Source: a virus
IMG/VR virus record: IMGVR_UViG_3300027759_000109
Span: 1-57,002 of that record
Length of the DNA stretch: 57,002 bases
Strand: one strand, 5' to 3'
How positions within the stretch are numbered: position 1 is the first letter of the stretch; each line of letters opens with the position of its first letter. Both the position numbers and the translations under genes were made by a program. Under the pieces are notes generated by a model. That model saw only the letters and a program-made list of their open reading frames with translations, was not told the origin of the DNA and did no database searches. Positions 36,176 through 44,793 of this stretch are shown in pieces.

Positions 36176-36294
36176 GTAAGGGCGGATACATTTTTATTCT
36201 AAATCTGATATTGCCATTTCATATAGTACATCCGTCCTTACTTTACTTATATAGATAGTGATTTTACTTAAAACCCTGACTTTGTCGGGGTTTT
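36176..36294 (+). ncRNA. predicted phage small RNA (middle unit)
   Basis: Second copy of the RNA at 4528-4640. GTAAGGGCGGAT (36176-36187) pairs with ATCCGTCCTTAC (36230-36241), one G-U. The loop keeps TTGCCATTTC (36211-36220), complementary to the translation starts of the 77-aa gene (10 positions, one G-U) and the leftward 161-aa gene (10 positions). The terminator follows at 36270-36296. Confidence 0.65.
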
Positions 36295-36296
36295 TT
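36270..36296 (+). terminator. terminator of the small RNA (middle unit)
   Basis: AAAACCCTGAC (36270-36280) pairs with GTCGGGGTTTT (36284-36294), one G-U, three-base loop, then T-run. It takes the place of the hairpin at 4610-4638 in the other unit, with different sequence but the same position. Confidence 0.85.
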
Positions 36297-36331
36297 GTTT
36301 GTGGATATGTCAATAACTTTTTTATAAAGTA

Positions 36332-36363
36332 TTTTGATATTGTATAAATTAATATTACCTTTA
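36332..36363 (+). promoter_or_regulatory. promoter of the inserted 158-aa gene
   Basis: TTTTG (36332-36336), 19-base spacer, TACCTTTA (36356-36363), a Bacteroidota-type promoter. The ATG is 22 bases further on. Present only here. Confidence 0.6.
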
Positions 36364-36384
36364 TTAAAATAAAAATCAATAGAT

Positions 36385-36861
36385 ATGAAATGGAATAAAG
36401 ATAAGGTTACAGAAATTGCTAAACAATATTCTAATCAAAAAGAATTTAGAAAGGCTAACATTGGGGCGTTTGAATATTCTAAACGTACTGGTTTATTAGA
36501 TGTTTTATTCCCCGATAGAAAGAAGAATGAAACTAATTGGACAGTTGATAAGGTTAAGGATATTGCGTCCAAATATCGTAGACGTAAAGACTTTTGTCAG
36601 ATTGAAAAGTCGGCTGCTGGTATGGCATACCGATTTGGTATTATGAATGAACTTTACCCACACAAAGAGTTTAAGACTCATACTCCAACCGAAGAGGAAA
36701 TGAAAGGACGCACAAAGAGATGTTGTCACTGTAAAGAAGAATTACCTTTAAAGTATTTCCACAAGAATAGAGTATTTTTTGATGGTCTTGCACACAACTG
36801 TAAGAACTGTACCAATAGTTTTAACAGAGAAAGAATGAGATTAGTTAAAAATAAAAAATAA
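36385..36861 (+). CDS. inserted repeat/zinc-ribbon DNA-binding protein, 158 aa
   Basis: Two copies of a helical repeat (WNKDKVTEIAKQYSNQKEF and WTVDKVKDIASKYRRRKDF) of a type often attached to homing endonucleases, followed by a zinc module (CCHCKEELPLKYFH ... CKNC). No nuclease core is seen. With its own promoter and terminator it looks like a self-contained insertion (a moron or the remnant of a mobile gene). The zinc part resembles that of the early zinc-finger genes. Absent from the left/middle junction. Confidence 0.7.
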   Translation: MKWNKDKVTEIAKQYSNQKEFRKANIGAFEYSKRTGLLDVLFPDRKKNETNWTVDKVKDIASKYRRRKDFCQIEKSAAGMAYRFGIMNELYPHKEFKTHTPTEEEMKGRTKRCCHCKEELPLKYFHKNRVFFDGLAHNCKNCTNSFNRERMRLVKNKK

Positions 36862-36867
36862 ACAAAT

Positions 36868-36890
36868 AAGGGACCTGTAATGGGTCCCTT
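36868..36890. terminator. bidirectional terminator at the middle/right unit junction
   Basis: AAGGGACC (36868-36875) pairs with GGTCCCTT (36883-36890). It closes the inserted gene and, from the other side, the right unit's late operon. Confidence 0.85.
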
Positions 36891-36925
36891 TATTTTGTAT
36901 ATATAATTTTGTGAGAGGTGTTCAA

Positions 36926-37246
36926 TTACTCGTCCCACTTTGCTTTACAAACAGCATACGCTTGTCCTTCAGCATCGTATTCGGAACCAATCTCACTGAT
37001 ACATCTACTGATGTATTTTTGTTCATCTTCATCACTTGCTGGTGATGGAATAGGGAAACCTTCTTTTTTAATTTTAGATTGTTCTTCTTTGATTGGAACA
37101 CAATTAGGAACGGTCTTACCATCCAGTTCTTTAGTTCCTATAGCGATGTATCCTGGCCAACAAGCGTCTTCTAAATCCGCCATTTTCTTTGGATACTTAA
37201 TCTCAAAGTTATTTAATTTAAGATTGATGATTTGTTCTAATTTCAT
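36926..37246 (-). CDS. conserved small protein at end of head operon, 106 aa (right unit)
   Basis: Homologue of 4667-4987 with the same length and four cysteines (CWPGYIAIGTKELDG, VPNCVP, SRCISEIGSEYDAE, AVCKAKWDE). The middle acidic part differs. Role unknown. Confidence 0.7.
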   Translation of the reverse strand: MKLEQIINLKLNNFEIKYPKKMADLEDACWPGYIAIGTKELDGKTVPNCVPIKEEQSKIKKEGFPIPSPASDEDEQKYISRCISEIGSEYDAEGQAYAVCKAKWDE

Positions 37247-37458
37247 TTTAATAATTTTTGATATTCTTTGAATGTTAATTCTTTGTTTAATAAAAATACA
37301 CTATTATAGTTATGACTAATCCAACCAGTTAATTCGTGCTGTGTTATTTTATATTTCTTATCTAAATCAGGAATTTGAATTAATAATCTATCAAAGTAAT
37401 CTGATTTTCCTGTAAAGTTTAATTCTGTATCTGTTGGGTAAGGTAATTTAAAATCCAT
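37243..37458 (-). CDS. conserved hypothetical protein, 71 aa (right unit)
   Basis: Near-identical to 4984-5199; only a few substitutions (for example DYFDRLLIQIPD). Overlaps both neighbours as in the middle unit. The high identity in contrast to its neighbours marks a recently exchanged or strongly constrained block. Confidence 0.7.
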   Translation of the reverse strand: MDFKLPYPTDTELNFTGKSDYFDRLLIQIPDLDKKYKITQHELTGWISHNYNSVFLLNKELTFKEYQKLLK

Positions 37459-37699
37459 TCGTATTTTTTAATTTTTGATTTTCTTGTTTTAAACTATCAA
37501 TTGTTAATTCTAATCTAACAATATGTGCGGTAAGTTCTTCAACCTTTTTGGATAAGTCATCAATAACCACCTGATAAATCCTAATAGACTTTTCAAGGTT
37601 CTCTAAACGACCACCTTCAATTTCATTCTGTGATTTTTTGTATCCGACAAAGTAACCAATTAACGTGGTTACAACTGTCAATATAATTTGTTCTATCAT
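37448..37699 (-). CDS. membrane-anchored coiled-coil protein, 83 aa (right unit)
   Basis: Homologue of 5189-5440. Transmembrane helix at residues 3-20 (EQIILTVVTTLIGYFVGY) and heptad-rich coiled coil after it. This copy begins at the ATG that decided the start in the middle unit. Confidence 0.65.
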   Translation of the reverse strand: MIEQIILTVVTTLIGYFVGYKKSQNEIEGGRLENLEKSIRIYQVVIDDLSKKVEELTAHIVRLELTIDSLKQENQKLKNTNGF

Positions 37700-37710
37700 A
37701 TTATATTATA

Positions 37711-38331
37711 TTAATGACAATCAGAACAAGGAGGGTCATAGTGGTCCATTTCAGACCATACTCTTACACTCCTATTCAATTGGTCTCTACTATAACCATA
37801 TCTTGTTGTATGATTAAGATAGATTGGTGAATTGTACTTAGCAGTCTTATCAGGTATCATACCATCTATTGTTGAATAAGTTAGGTAGTCAGGGAATAAG
37901 TTTTGACCTAAACCTGTCATCAAATAATCAAGCAATCTCATTTTATAAAAATCTGAACGTTGTTGTTGAATGGTACGAAGATATTTCATCGTTTCAATAT
38001 CAACACCTGTTGCTGATTCCATATCACCAACCACAATTGCACGATTCATCGTTCTATAATGTAGGTGAGGTATCATTTCAAAGTACGCAGTTTGAATCAA
38101 ATATGGTGAGATAAAATCATTTACCAATGTTAACTCATCAGAATTAAATGTATTACCTGTTGATGATACTTGTGATAATAAATGATTATAGAATCTTGAT
38201 CCTAATAATGTCTGTAAATGAATATCTTGAGCGATACCTATTTCTGCTCGTATGGTATCCATATCAACATTTTTGTTAATGTTGGTGAATGCCTTAATTT
38301 TATTCTCAGATATTAATAATGTATTAGCCAT
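37711..38331 (-). CDS. head-tail connector-like protein, 206 aa (right unit)
   Basis: Homologue of 5442-6059: TNINKNVDMDTIRAEIGIAQ, LLGSRFYNHLLSQVSSTGNT (near-identical), then diverged, and the final YDPPCSDCH. Directly after the portal. Confidence 0.6.
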   Translation of the reverse strand: MANTLLISENKIKAFTNINKNVDMDTIRAEIGIAQDIHLQTLLGSRFYNHLLSQVSSTGNTFNSDELTLVNDFISPYLIQTAYFEMIPHLHYRTMNRAIVVGDMESATGVDIETMKYLRTIQQQRSDFYKMRLLDYLMTGLGQNLFPDYLTYSTIDGMIPDKTAKYNSPIYLNHTTRYGYSRDQLNRSVRVWSEMDHYDPPCSDCH

Positions 38332-38337
38332 ATAAAA

Positions 38338-39687
38338 TTAGTTTGTTTCTTCGTCTCCTAAATAAACACTACATTCTTCTTCTGTTAATCCGTATCCACT
38401 CATTAACATATGTATTGCTTGTCCTCTTGTTATTTTTTCTTTGTTATATTCTCTTACAATTCTTAATAGACCTTGATATTCTCTGCCAGACAATTTCTTG
38501 ATATTCTCATTAATTGGTGTAGACTCCGCCTCAACAGATGTAACTGGTTTATCAATAACCGCAGGGTTATCGGTAACATCACCAGTTAAAAATAATGATA
38601 ATGGTTTAATTTCAAATGTTGTTGGTCTTTGGAATTTAAGTGAAATCAACTTATTGAATGTTGGTAATAATTGATATTGGTATGGTTGAATTACCATCTT
38701 TCTAAAGTACTCTGAATGGTCCACAATCTCCGCTCTTGACCCTAATTTACCTGCGGTGGATATACCATATAACTCACCTGAAGAAACCCTGTGAGCGGAA
38801 AGAATTGTACGAACAATATCCTCATAAATTGCTTGGTAATAACCATCGTTTGCCGATGTCTGTATTTGGGTTATTTCAGGTCCTAATTCCTTACTTTCGT
38901 TGAAAGAGATGATTGGTCTACCTGCGTTGTTTACAGATGAAAATTGGGACTCTAATGCTCTTGTAACAAGTCTTTGTTCTTCCTCGCCAGGAATACCATT
39001 ATTCATATTAATCCAAAGTGATGGCATCATACCATTCTTTAGATTGTTTGCGTGAAACTCTTTTATATTAACATCAATCTCAATAGCGGCAAGACCACCT
39101 GAATAATCAGGGTGTGGGTAGTAAGAATTAGACGGAGTATAAGATTTATAATAATATATCTGAGATGCTCCACCTTCGTTTTGATTGAATGAATCATATT
39201 CTTCTGGTACAAACTTTTTGGTATTTAACCAATCTGCTGAGTAATAAAACTTTTCAATTTCATCTGTTTCAGGATTTATTTTTCCACATCTAAGTCTACT
39301 ATAATCAATATGGTAAATCTCAGCAATACTTTCTCTGTCTCTTGACCATACCACATTTAATGCGTAACCACCAAACAGAACCAAATCCAACGCACATTTA
39401 TGATATACATCATAAACATTCTCCTTTGGATTGATTAGATTAATTGTTGCCATTGGATTGTTTAATGAAACAATTCCATCACCACAAATCTGTTCTTTTT
39501 TTGAAATTATAACTGACTTATGTATAGCACAATTTTGGTATCTTGAAATTAGGTATTGTGGCATCATATTATTTTCACCATAATAAACCCAGGGATATCT
39601 TTGAAATACTTCATTGAACACAGGTAACAATGGTTCCTGTGTAAAATTCATTTTCCCTAATTGATATTTTTGTTTTTCTTCACTCAT
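38338..39687 (-). CDS. portal protein with extended C-terminus, 449 aa (right unit)
   Basis: Homologue of the middle unit portal over residues 1-380 (YYGENNMMPQYLISRYQNC, GGYALNVVWSRDRESIAEIY, STAGKLGSRAEIVDHSEYF). It adds about 64 residues, a charged helical tail (KLSGREYQGLLRIVREYNKE, ITRGQAIHMLMSGYGLTEEE) that is missing from the middle unit, where the gene stops at the corresponding point. The tail is probably in the internal or clip-facing part. Confidence 0.85.
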   Translation of the reverse strand: MSEEKQKYQLGKMNFTQEPLLPVFNEVFQRYPWVYYGENNMMPQYLISRYQNCAIHKSVIISKKEQICGDGIVSLNNPMATINLINPKENVYDVYHKCALDLVLFGGYALNVVWSRDRESIAEIYHIDYSRLRCGKINPETDEIEKFYYSADWLNTKKFVPEEYDSFNQNEGGASQIYYYKSYTPSNSYYPHPDYSGGLAAIEIDVNIKEFHANNLKNGMMPSLWINMNNGIPGEEEQRLVTRALESQFSSVNNAGRPIISFNESKELGPEITQIQTSANDGYYQAIYEDIVRTILSAHRVSSGELYGISTAGKLGSRAEIVDHSEYFRKMVIQPYQYQLLPTFNKLISLKFQRPTTFEIKPLSLFLTGDVTDNPAVIDKPVTSVEAESTPINENIKKLSGREYQGLLRIVREYNKEKITRGQAIHMLMSGYGLTEEECSVYLGDEETN

Positions 39688-39690
39688 AAA

Positions 39691-40062
39691 TTATTCTTGT
39701 ATGTATATGTAATTGTTATTCTCCTCATCATTTGAAATGTATTGTGTGAAAGTATTACCTTGTTCTGTGGTACCATCTAACCTCGCCATACCTGTATAAA
39801 CTAATTGTGTACCATTACCATATATTTTCAATTGGTACTGTCCTTCGTAGTTTAAATCGTTTGCAGCAAAGTTTAATATAATTTCACAATACCTATCATT
39901 CTCACCAAACTGAGCATTGTTTGAAGTACTAATTGTATATGTCTTTTCCTCCTGACTTACGATATGAAGAAAGGTCAAAGTATAACCAGAAAAATCCGTT
40001 CTTGAGTTATTATTGATGTTTAATACTAACGTATTAGATTGTCCTTTATTTAATATAATCAT
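39691..40062 (-). CDS. small beta-rich structural protein, 123 aa (right unit)
   Basis: Homologue of 7220-7594: SNTLVLNINNNSRTDF, YTLTFLHIVSQEE, EIILNFAANDLNYEGQYQLK. Ends FTQYISNDEENNNYIYIQ. A leader with TTTTATATTTACTAATAT precedes it. Confidence 0.6.
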   Translation of the reverse strand: MIILNKGQSNTLVLNINNNSRTDFSGYTLTFLHIVSQEEKTYTISTSNNAQFGENDRYCEIILNFAANDLNYEGQYQLKIYGNGTQLVYTGMARLDGTTEQGNTFTQYISNDEENNNYIYIQE

Positions 40063-40120
40063 AAGATATGTTGTATATATTAGTAAATATAAAAAAATTC
40101 ATCTTGAATTGGTATGGCAT

Positions 40121-40143
40121 AAAAAAAGGGGACATAGGTCCCC
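40121..40143 (-). terminator. terminator after tail-tube-like gene (right unit)
   Basis: GGGGAC-CTAT-GTCCCC with T-run on the minus strand; the pairing is preserved relative to 7645-7669 by a compensatory C/G to A/T change. Confidence 0.9.
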
Positions 40144-40187
40144 CTTAAATTATTTAGATATAGAATATTCAGTCTTACGACTTACTA

Positions 40188-40742
40188 TTATCCACTAATG
40201 ATTGCACCGAACACTGAAGTAATTACTGCCTCTGGAGTAGAACCTGCGCCAGACAATACTCTTGCTGGTTCAGCTTCTTGTGCCGTGAAAATTAATTCAA
40301 ATCCGTTACGATCTCCCAATGCCAAACCTGAAGTTGCAGCACCACCTGATAAGTAAGAATAGTTAACTTGACCTAAAACGTAAATTGTGTCATTTTGGTC
40401 AATTGCTAAAATCTGTAAATTATCATTTTGTCCTAACACTTTCAATTTGTTTCTCTTTTCTTGGTCGTATTTAAACAATACAGCAGTTAGAACTTGTTCC
40501 CAATAAACGGTTCCATTTTCGTAACTCTTTGTTGTGTTTTGTGCCAATGAAGAAGTATTTCTTTTAAGTTCAAATCCGTAGTAAGTAGTGCCAGCGGTTG
40601 ATGTTGCACCAGTTACAGCACCGTCAGCGTCATATGTATAACCTGAAGTGTATCCTGAACCACCAGCAACATAAATCTTTTTAATACCACCTATACTATC
40701 GGAACAACCTAACGCTTCTCCTGAAGTTATAAAACAGCTCAT
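40188..40742 (-). CDS. tail-tube-like or major virion protein, 184 aa (right unit)
   Basis: Homologue of 7711-8259 (MSCFITSGEALGCSDSIGG, KKIYVAGGSG, YWEQVLTAVLFKYDQEKR, GDRNGFELIFTAQE). The N- and C-terminal parts are similar; the glycine-rich inner loop differs. Confidence 0.65.
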   Translation of the reverse strand: MSCFITSGEALGCSDSIGGIKKIYVAGGSGYTSGYTYDADGAVTGATSTAGTTYYGFELKRNTSSLAQNTTKSYENGTVYWEQVLTAVLFKYDQEKRNKLKVLGQNDNLQILAIDQNDTIYVLGQVNYSYLSGGAATSGLALGDRNGFELIFTAQEAEPARVLSGAGSTPEAVITSVFGAIISG

Positions 40743-40778
40743 ATTTTTTATATTTAATTTGTTTTGTTTATTTTTTTT

Positions 40779-40803
40779 AAAAGGGGGATTTTACTCCCCC
40801 CTT
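40779..40803 (-). terminator. terminator after major capsid gene (right unit)
   Basis: AAGGGGG pairs with CCCCCTT across an eight-base loop, the counterpart of 8295-8319. Confidence 0.7.
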
Positions 40804-40817
40804 AATATTTTTAATTA

Positions 40818-41780
40818 CTATAATCCGTTAGTTGCGAAGTAAGCAGTTGAACCAAACTTGGCGATTGTTACACCATAGTTGTAGTTTGCACGTAAGCGCA
40901 ATTCATCTGTATCCCTGCTATACCAAATTACTAATTTCTCGTGGTCAGACAATAAGTCAAAACCTACAACGATATATTCACGTGGTCCGATTACTACTTG
41001 GTTAGAACTGTTCAAACCAATAGTTGGAACGATTTTTACGTTAGTTGAAGGATGAGTGGCTTCTAACATTGAAGTAATATCAGTAGAACCGATATAGTTC
41101 ATAAAGAAGTTAGCCTTAACCAATGATTGTACATATAAACGGAAGTTACTGTAAGACATAAACACAACTAAGTCTTCACGAGACATTGCGTTGTCATCTA
41201 ATGCGTTGATTAATTTATCAACTTCAGTGATTGGGTTACCGTTAGAACCGTATGCTGCGGTTGGTGAGAAAGTTGTACCTGATGCAGATACAGCGATACC
41301 TGTTTGACCTGATGCAATTAAAGTCTTCAAACCATTGAAACAAGATGAACCTGTTGTTGCTTGCCATAATTGTTGTTCAATTCTTTGTTGAATTTGTAAA
41401 ACTTTTAAGTCAGCGATTTGTGCTTCAAACGGAACAGTCTCAGAAGTTTGACCTGGTGCCATTAACATTGATTGGTATGTATCATACAAATCTTTGTAAC
41501 ATAGTGCCTCGTTGTACTTCTCAGGACAAGTTGTAATGTTTGATTGAGTGAAGGTAGTTGTACCAGATGGAGACCATCCGCAAGTACCATCTTGGAAATA
41601 CGCAGTTGAGTTTAAAAGGTTTAACGCCTGTGTCCCTTTTATGCCGAGACGAACATTGCTGTATTTTGCGGTCGTTCCTCCGATCAATGCTTTTGAAAGT
41701 AATTCACCACCTACTTGGTCAACGTAACTACCGATTGTTGCTACGTCATATGCGAATTGTTCTTTTGATAAAATTTTCAT
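40818..41780 (-). CDS. major capsid protein, 320 aa (right unit)
   Basis: Homologue of 8331-9293; the first 70 residues and the region ending VTIAKFGSTAYFATNGL are almost unchanged. The variable part is residues 160-185 (SASGTTFSPTAAYGSNGNPI) and a second patch around 225-250, both likely surface loops. Confidence 0.8.
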   Translation of the reverse strand: MKILSKEQFAYDVATIGSYVDQVGGELLSKALIGGTTAKYSNVRLGIKGTQALNLLNSTAYFQDGTCGWSPSGTTTFTQSNITTCPEKYNEALCYKDLYDTYQSMLMAPGQTSETVPFEAQIADLKVLQIQQRIEQQLWQATTGSSCFNGLKTLIASGQTGIAVSASGTTFSPTAAYGSNGNPITEVDKLINALDDNAMSREDLVVFMSYSNFRLYVQSLVKANFFMNYIGSTDITSMLEATHPSTNVKIVPTIGLNSSNQVVIGPREYIVVGFDLLSDHEKLVIWYSRDTDELRLRANYNYGVTIAKFGSTAYFATNGL

Positions 41781-41787
41781 AATTCTT

Positions 41788-42561
41788 TTATTTTTTTTTT
41801 TTTTTTTTTTTTTTTCTTAATTCAGCAATCATATCTAATTTAGATTGAAGTGCGTCCTCATTATTATTTGTTGATTTATTAAAATCTGTTTTACCGTTAG
41901 CAATCTTTTTACCTGCTGGTTCTGATTTAAATTTACTGAAGTCAGCCTTAACTTCTTCAACCTTTTCTTCCATCTCTTTCATCTTTTGAGATACTTTTTC
42001 CATCATATCTTTTAGTAATGAAACGATTTCTTGGATTGGGTCTTTTGATTCAACTTCAATTTCTACTTCTGGTTTTTCTTCCATTGGTAAATCTTCCATT
42101 TGCTCTTCAGCAATTTTTTCTTCTACCATTGCGATAACTCCTTCTTTGGTTTCTACCTTTGTTCCATCTTCTAATGTGTGTACACCATCTGGTGCTGGCA
42201 TTTCCCCTTCTTCAGTTACTACAACGACTTTAGCACCCTCAACAAGTGAATCACCTTCAACTCTGATTTGAGTACCATCTTCCAATTTTGCGTCAACAAA
42301 TATTTGTTGAACCTTAATGATTTTACTGTTTTTAACTTCTATTTCAAAGTTTTCAACTAATCTGAATTTACCATCTTCTAATGCTACTCTTTCAAACTCA
42401 TCACTTAAACGAGTGATTGACTCACCTACTTTAAGTTCTGATGCTTCAAGGATTGTATTGTCTTCCAATTTGAAAGACTTTAAAGATGCGTCATCGGACA
42501 TAAAACCAAACTGTTTCATTAACTTCTTGATTTCGTTAATTGCTGTTTTTGAATTTGACAT
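41788..42561 (-). CDS. capsid scaffold-like protein ending in a lysine run, 257 aa (right unit)
   Basis: Homologue of 9311-10057 with the same repeated beta motifs, a longer acidic coiled-coil region (MEEKPEVEIEVESKDPIQEI, VSQKMKEMEEKVEEVKADFS) and the basic end KKIANGKTDFNKS. The last codons are eight or more lysines encoded by a 25-base A-run (plus-strand T-run, 41791-41815), where the middle unit has KNNK. Confidence 0.7.
   Translation of the reverse strand: MSNSKTAINEIKKLMKQFGFMSDDASLKSFKLEDNTILEASELKVGESITRLSDEFERVALEDGKFRLVENFEIEVKNSKIIKVQQIFVDAKLEDGTQIRVEGDSLVEGAKVVVVTEEGEMPAPDGVHTLEDGTKVETKEGVIAMVEEKIAEEQMEDLPMEEKPEVEIEVESKDPIQEIVSLLKDMMEKVSQKMKEMEEKVEEVKADFSKFKSEPAGKKIANGKTDFNKSTNNNEDALQSKLDMIAELRKKKKKKKK
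41791..41815 (+). repeat. 25-base T homopolymer
   Basis: A single uninterrupted run of T at the end of the scaffold gene, ending at its stop codon. The equivalent place in the middle unit has T-rich but interrupted sequence. The length is at risk of sequencing error and slippage. Confidence 0.8.
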
Positions 42562-42630
42562 AGTCTGTTTTAATTGTTTTTAATTTATTTGTTCTATTAG
42601 TAAATATGGAATTATATATATATTCTCATT

Positions 42631-44769
42631 TTAGTCTTTAATATTTTTTAATATGTCAACAACTTGTTTAAGGAACATCTCCTCCATACAGAATTGTGCT
42701 ACCTCCTCAAAGTATCCTGATACACTAAATCCATTCAATTCACCTTTCTTAACTTTCTGCCAAACCTCATCATTACGTACCTTCATTGATACAAACCAAG
42801 TTCCAATAGGTAATTCGGAATAACCGTATTTGTTGCTCTTGTCTTCCATATCCTCTTTAATCCAAGACTCAATTACATAAACATCTTTTACCGCGTTACC
42901 ATTATGATTCTCGTCATTATTATCAGTATATTTGTTTCTCATATACTTTTCCATAATCATCTTGATTGTTTTTGAACTGAAGAAAACAAAGTAAGGATTA
43001 CCTTTTGAATCTTTACGGAATATCTTTAAGTCAGGAACCATTGCTGGTCCTACAACTATTCTCTTTTCATCATCTGTTGCGAACTTTTGTTTTGACATTT
43101 TCTCCCTGTCAATTGATTTGATTTTAGACTCAGACCAACTTAGTGCTGATTTACCTCCCCAACTATCGTACATCAATTTACCACATCCATCATCGTAACT
43201 CTTTGAACTATCTAAGTCTACTTCGTGTCTTGATAGGTAACTGTACATTCTTTTGATTGTATCCTCTGAGATTGGTTCACCTTTAGCAAGTTGATTAACT
43301 CTCATTTTTCCAACGGGAGTACCACAAGAACCCCATCCATTTTCCTCAACATATTTCAATACCGCCTTAGCGTTGTTCTTAATACTATCAGGATAATCAG
43401 AATAATTTTCAAATAGAGTTGGTTTTGTTAATGACTTTGATATAGTATTACCTGTCTTTCCTGTAACACCAGGATCAACGTAACCACCAATACCACCAAC
43501 ATCATAACCCATATTATATTCAGATGCGTTGTCATAACCACATTTGTTACACATATATGGTTTATCACCACCATCTTCCATAACCCAACTATGTTGACAT
43601 TTTTTACATATTATTAATTCATCTGCGTGATATAAATAAACACTATCTTCTGAATGAACAGCACCCGTCATTAATCTACCATTAGCATCTTTATGTGTAG
43701 GACCTTCGTATAATTTACCGTCTTCTGTATAATGTGGTACACCTACTTCAAACTTCTGTGCTTCAACTTCAGGTGTATGTTCCTTAATTGAGTCAATCTC
43801 ATTTTGGTTATTATCAATATGTTTTTCTATACCTAATTTCTTGATAGTCTCCCATTTCAATTTTCCGTTCGTTGCGTGGACTTTATCTCTTGGGATACCT
43901 AATTCATCAGCGGTCTTATAAACCTCTTCTAATTGGTCTGATTGTCTTCTTGTAATAATACTTACATCCTTACCTTCTTTCAACATTCTCTTAGCAAGTT
44001 CTTTACCTCTTTCAGTTGATAATGTATCATCATAGTCAATAGATACTTTCTGAGCAATAAAGTCATAAACTTTAGACAATCCCAAGTTTCTCACCGTTGA
44101 AGGTGATGGATTTGCTGCCGTTTTAGATGTTACAGTTGAAGGTTGTGGATAACCAAGTACATTTGTATTAGGTGTCATATCAGTTGGGAATCCTGCTTCA
44201 GTTTCCTTACCTTTATTTACTGACGCCTTGTTTACAATTGTAGCATCTTTCTTATATCTAATTTGTGACCATACGTGTCTACAATTGTATCCACCCCTCC
44301 ATACTAACGCACTCTGACCAAAGTCATTTGTGGTTGATTCCATATCCTCAATCCTCCACACAAAGTTCTTATTGATTAATTCTTTACAGAAACTACGAGT
44401 GGTATTGATGATTGCTCTTTCGTTAATACGAGGATTCAATATATACTTATATCTGATTTTTACATCATCCTCATCCCAATCAGAATTTGCGTTAGGATTT
44501 GTACTGGCAAACTTATCTTTTAATAATGTGATTGATTCTATTACATACCCTGCGTCAAATAAATCTTGTTCATTCTCCGCCTTGCCAATCAACTTTTCCA
44601 AATAGATTTCATCTTCGCCATCAGGGATGTGAAAATCCTCTTGTTTTGTTTTATTGAACGCAATCCAATTAACTTCAATTGCTGGTTCGTCAACAAGGGA
44701 AATACTATCAATACCAGATAATTCATCTTCATCTTCTATTTTAAGTTCAAATATTTTTTCTTTGTTCAT
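42631..44769 (-). CDS. MuF/XkdF-like head protein with inserted HAD-like domain, 712 aa (right unit)
   Basis: Homologue of 10132-11934 with the same order: MuF motif (RSFC ... GGYNCRHVW, about 125-167), zinc ribbon (CKKC ... CNKC, about 388-410), helical domain (about 450-550) and XkdF-like protease region (about 565-690). Residues 226-330 are extra: KVSIDYDDTL has the DxDxT motif I of HAD hydrolases (D245, D247), IITRRQ motif II (T273), lysine in KLKWETIK (about 303-305) and HIDNNQNEID as motif IV (D319; the second D is N). It may be a phosphatase-like or purely structural module. Confidence 0.8.
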   Translation of the reverse strand: MNKEKIFELKIEDEDELSGIDSISLVDEPAIEVNWIAFNKTKQEDFHIPDGEDEIYLEKLIGKAENEQDLFDAGYVIESITLLKDKFASTNPNANSDWDEDDVKIRYKYILNPRINERAIINTTRSFCKELINKNFVWRIEDMESTTNDFGQSALVWRGGYNCRHVWSQIRYKKDATIVNKASVNKGKETEAGFPTDMTPNTNVLGYPQPSTVTSKTAANPSPSTVRNLGLSKVYDFIAQKVSIDYDDTLSTERGKELAKRMLKEGKDVSIITRRQSDQLEEVYKTADELGIPRDKVHATNGKLKWETIKKLGIEKHIDNNQNEIDSIKEHTPEVEAQKFEVGVPHYTEDGKLYEGPTHKDANGRLMTGAVHSEDSVYLYHADELIICKKCQHSWVMEDGGDKPYMCNKCGYDNASEYNMGYDVGGIGGYVDPGVTGKTGNTISKSLTKPTLFENYSDYPDSIKNNAKAVLKYVEENGWGSCGTPVGKMRVNQLAKGEPISEDTIKRMYSYLSRHEVDLDSSKSYDDGCGKLMYDSWGGKSALSWSESKIKSIDREKMSKQKFATDDEKRIVVGPAMVPDLKIFRKDSKGNPYFVFFSSKTIKMIMEKYMRNKYTDNNDENHNGNAVKDVYVIESWIKEDMEDKSNKYGYSELPIGTWFVSMKVRNDEVWQKVKKGELNGFSVSGYFEEVAQFCMEEMFLKQVVDILKNIKD

Positions 44770-44793
44770 ATTATTAAATATAAATTTTTTAGA

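Noticed and set aside
36194-36379. Leftward 61-codon frame across the small RNA and terminator
   Set aside because: It crosses two stable hairpins and has no counterpart in the other copy, where the RNA is conserved.
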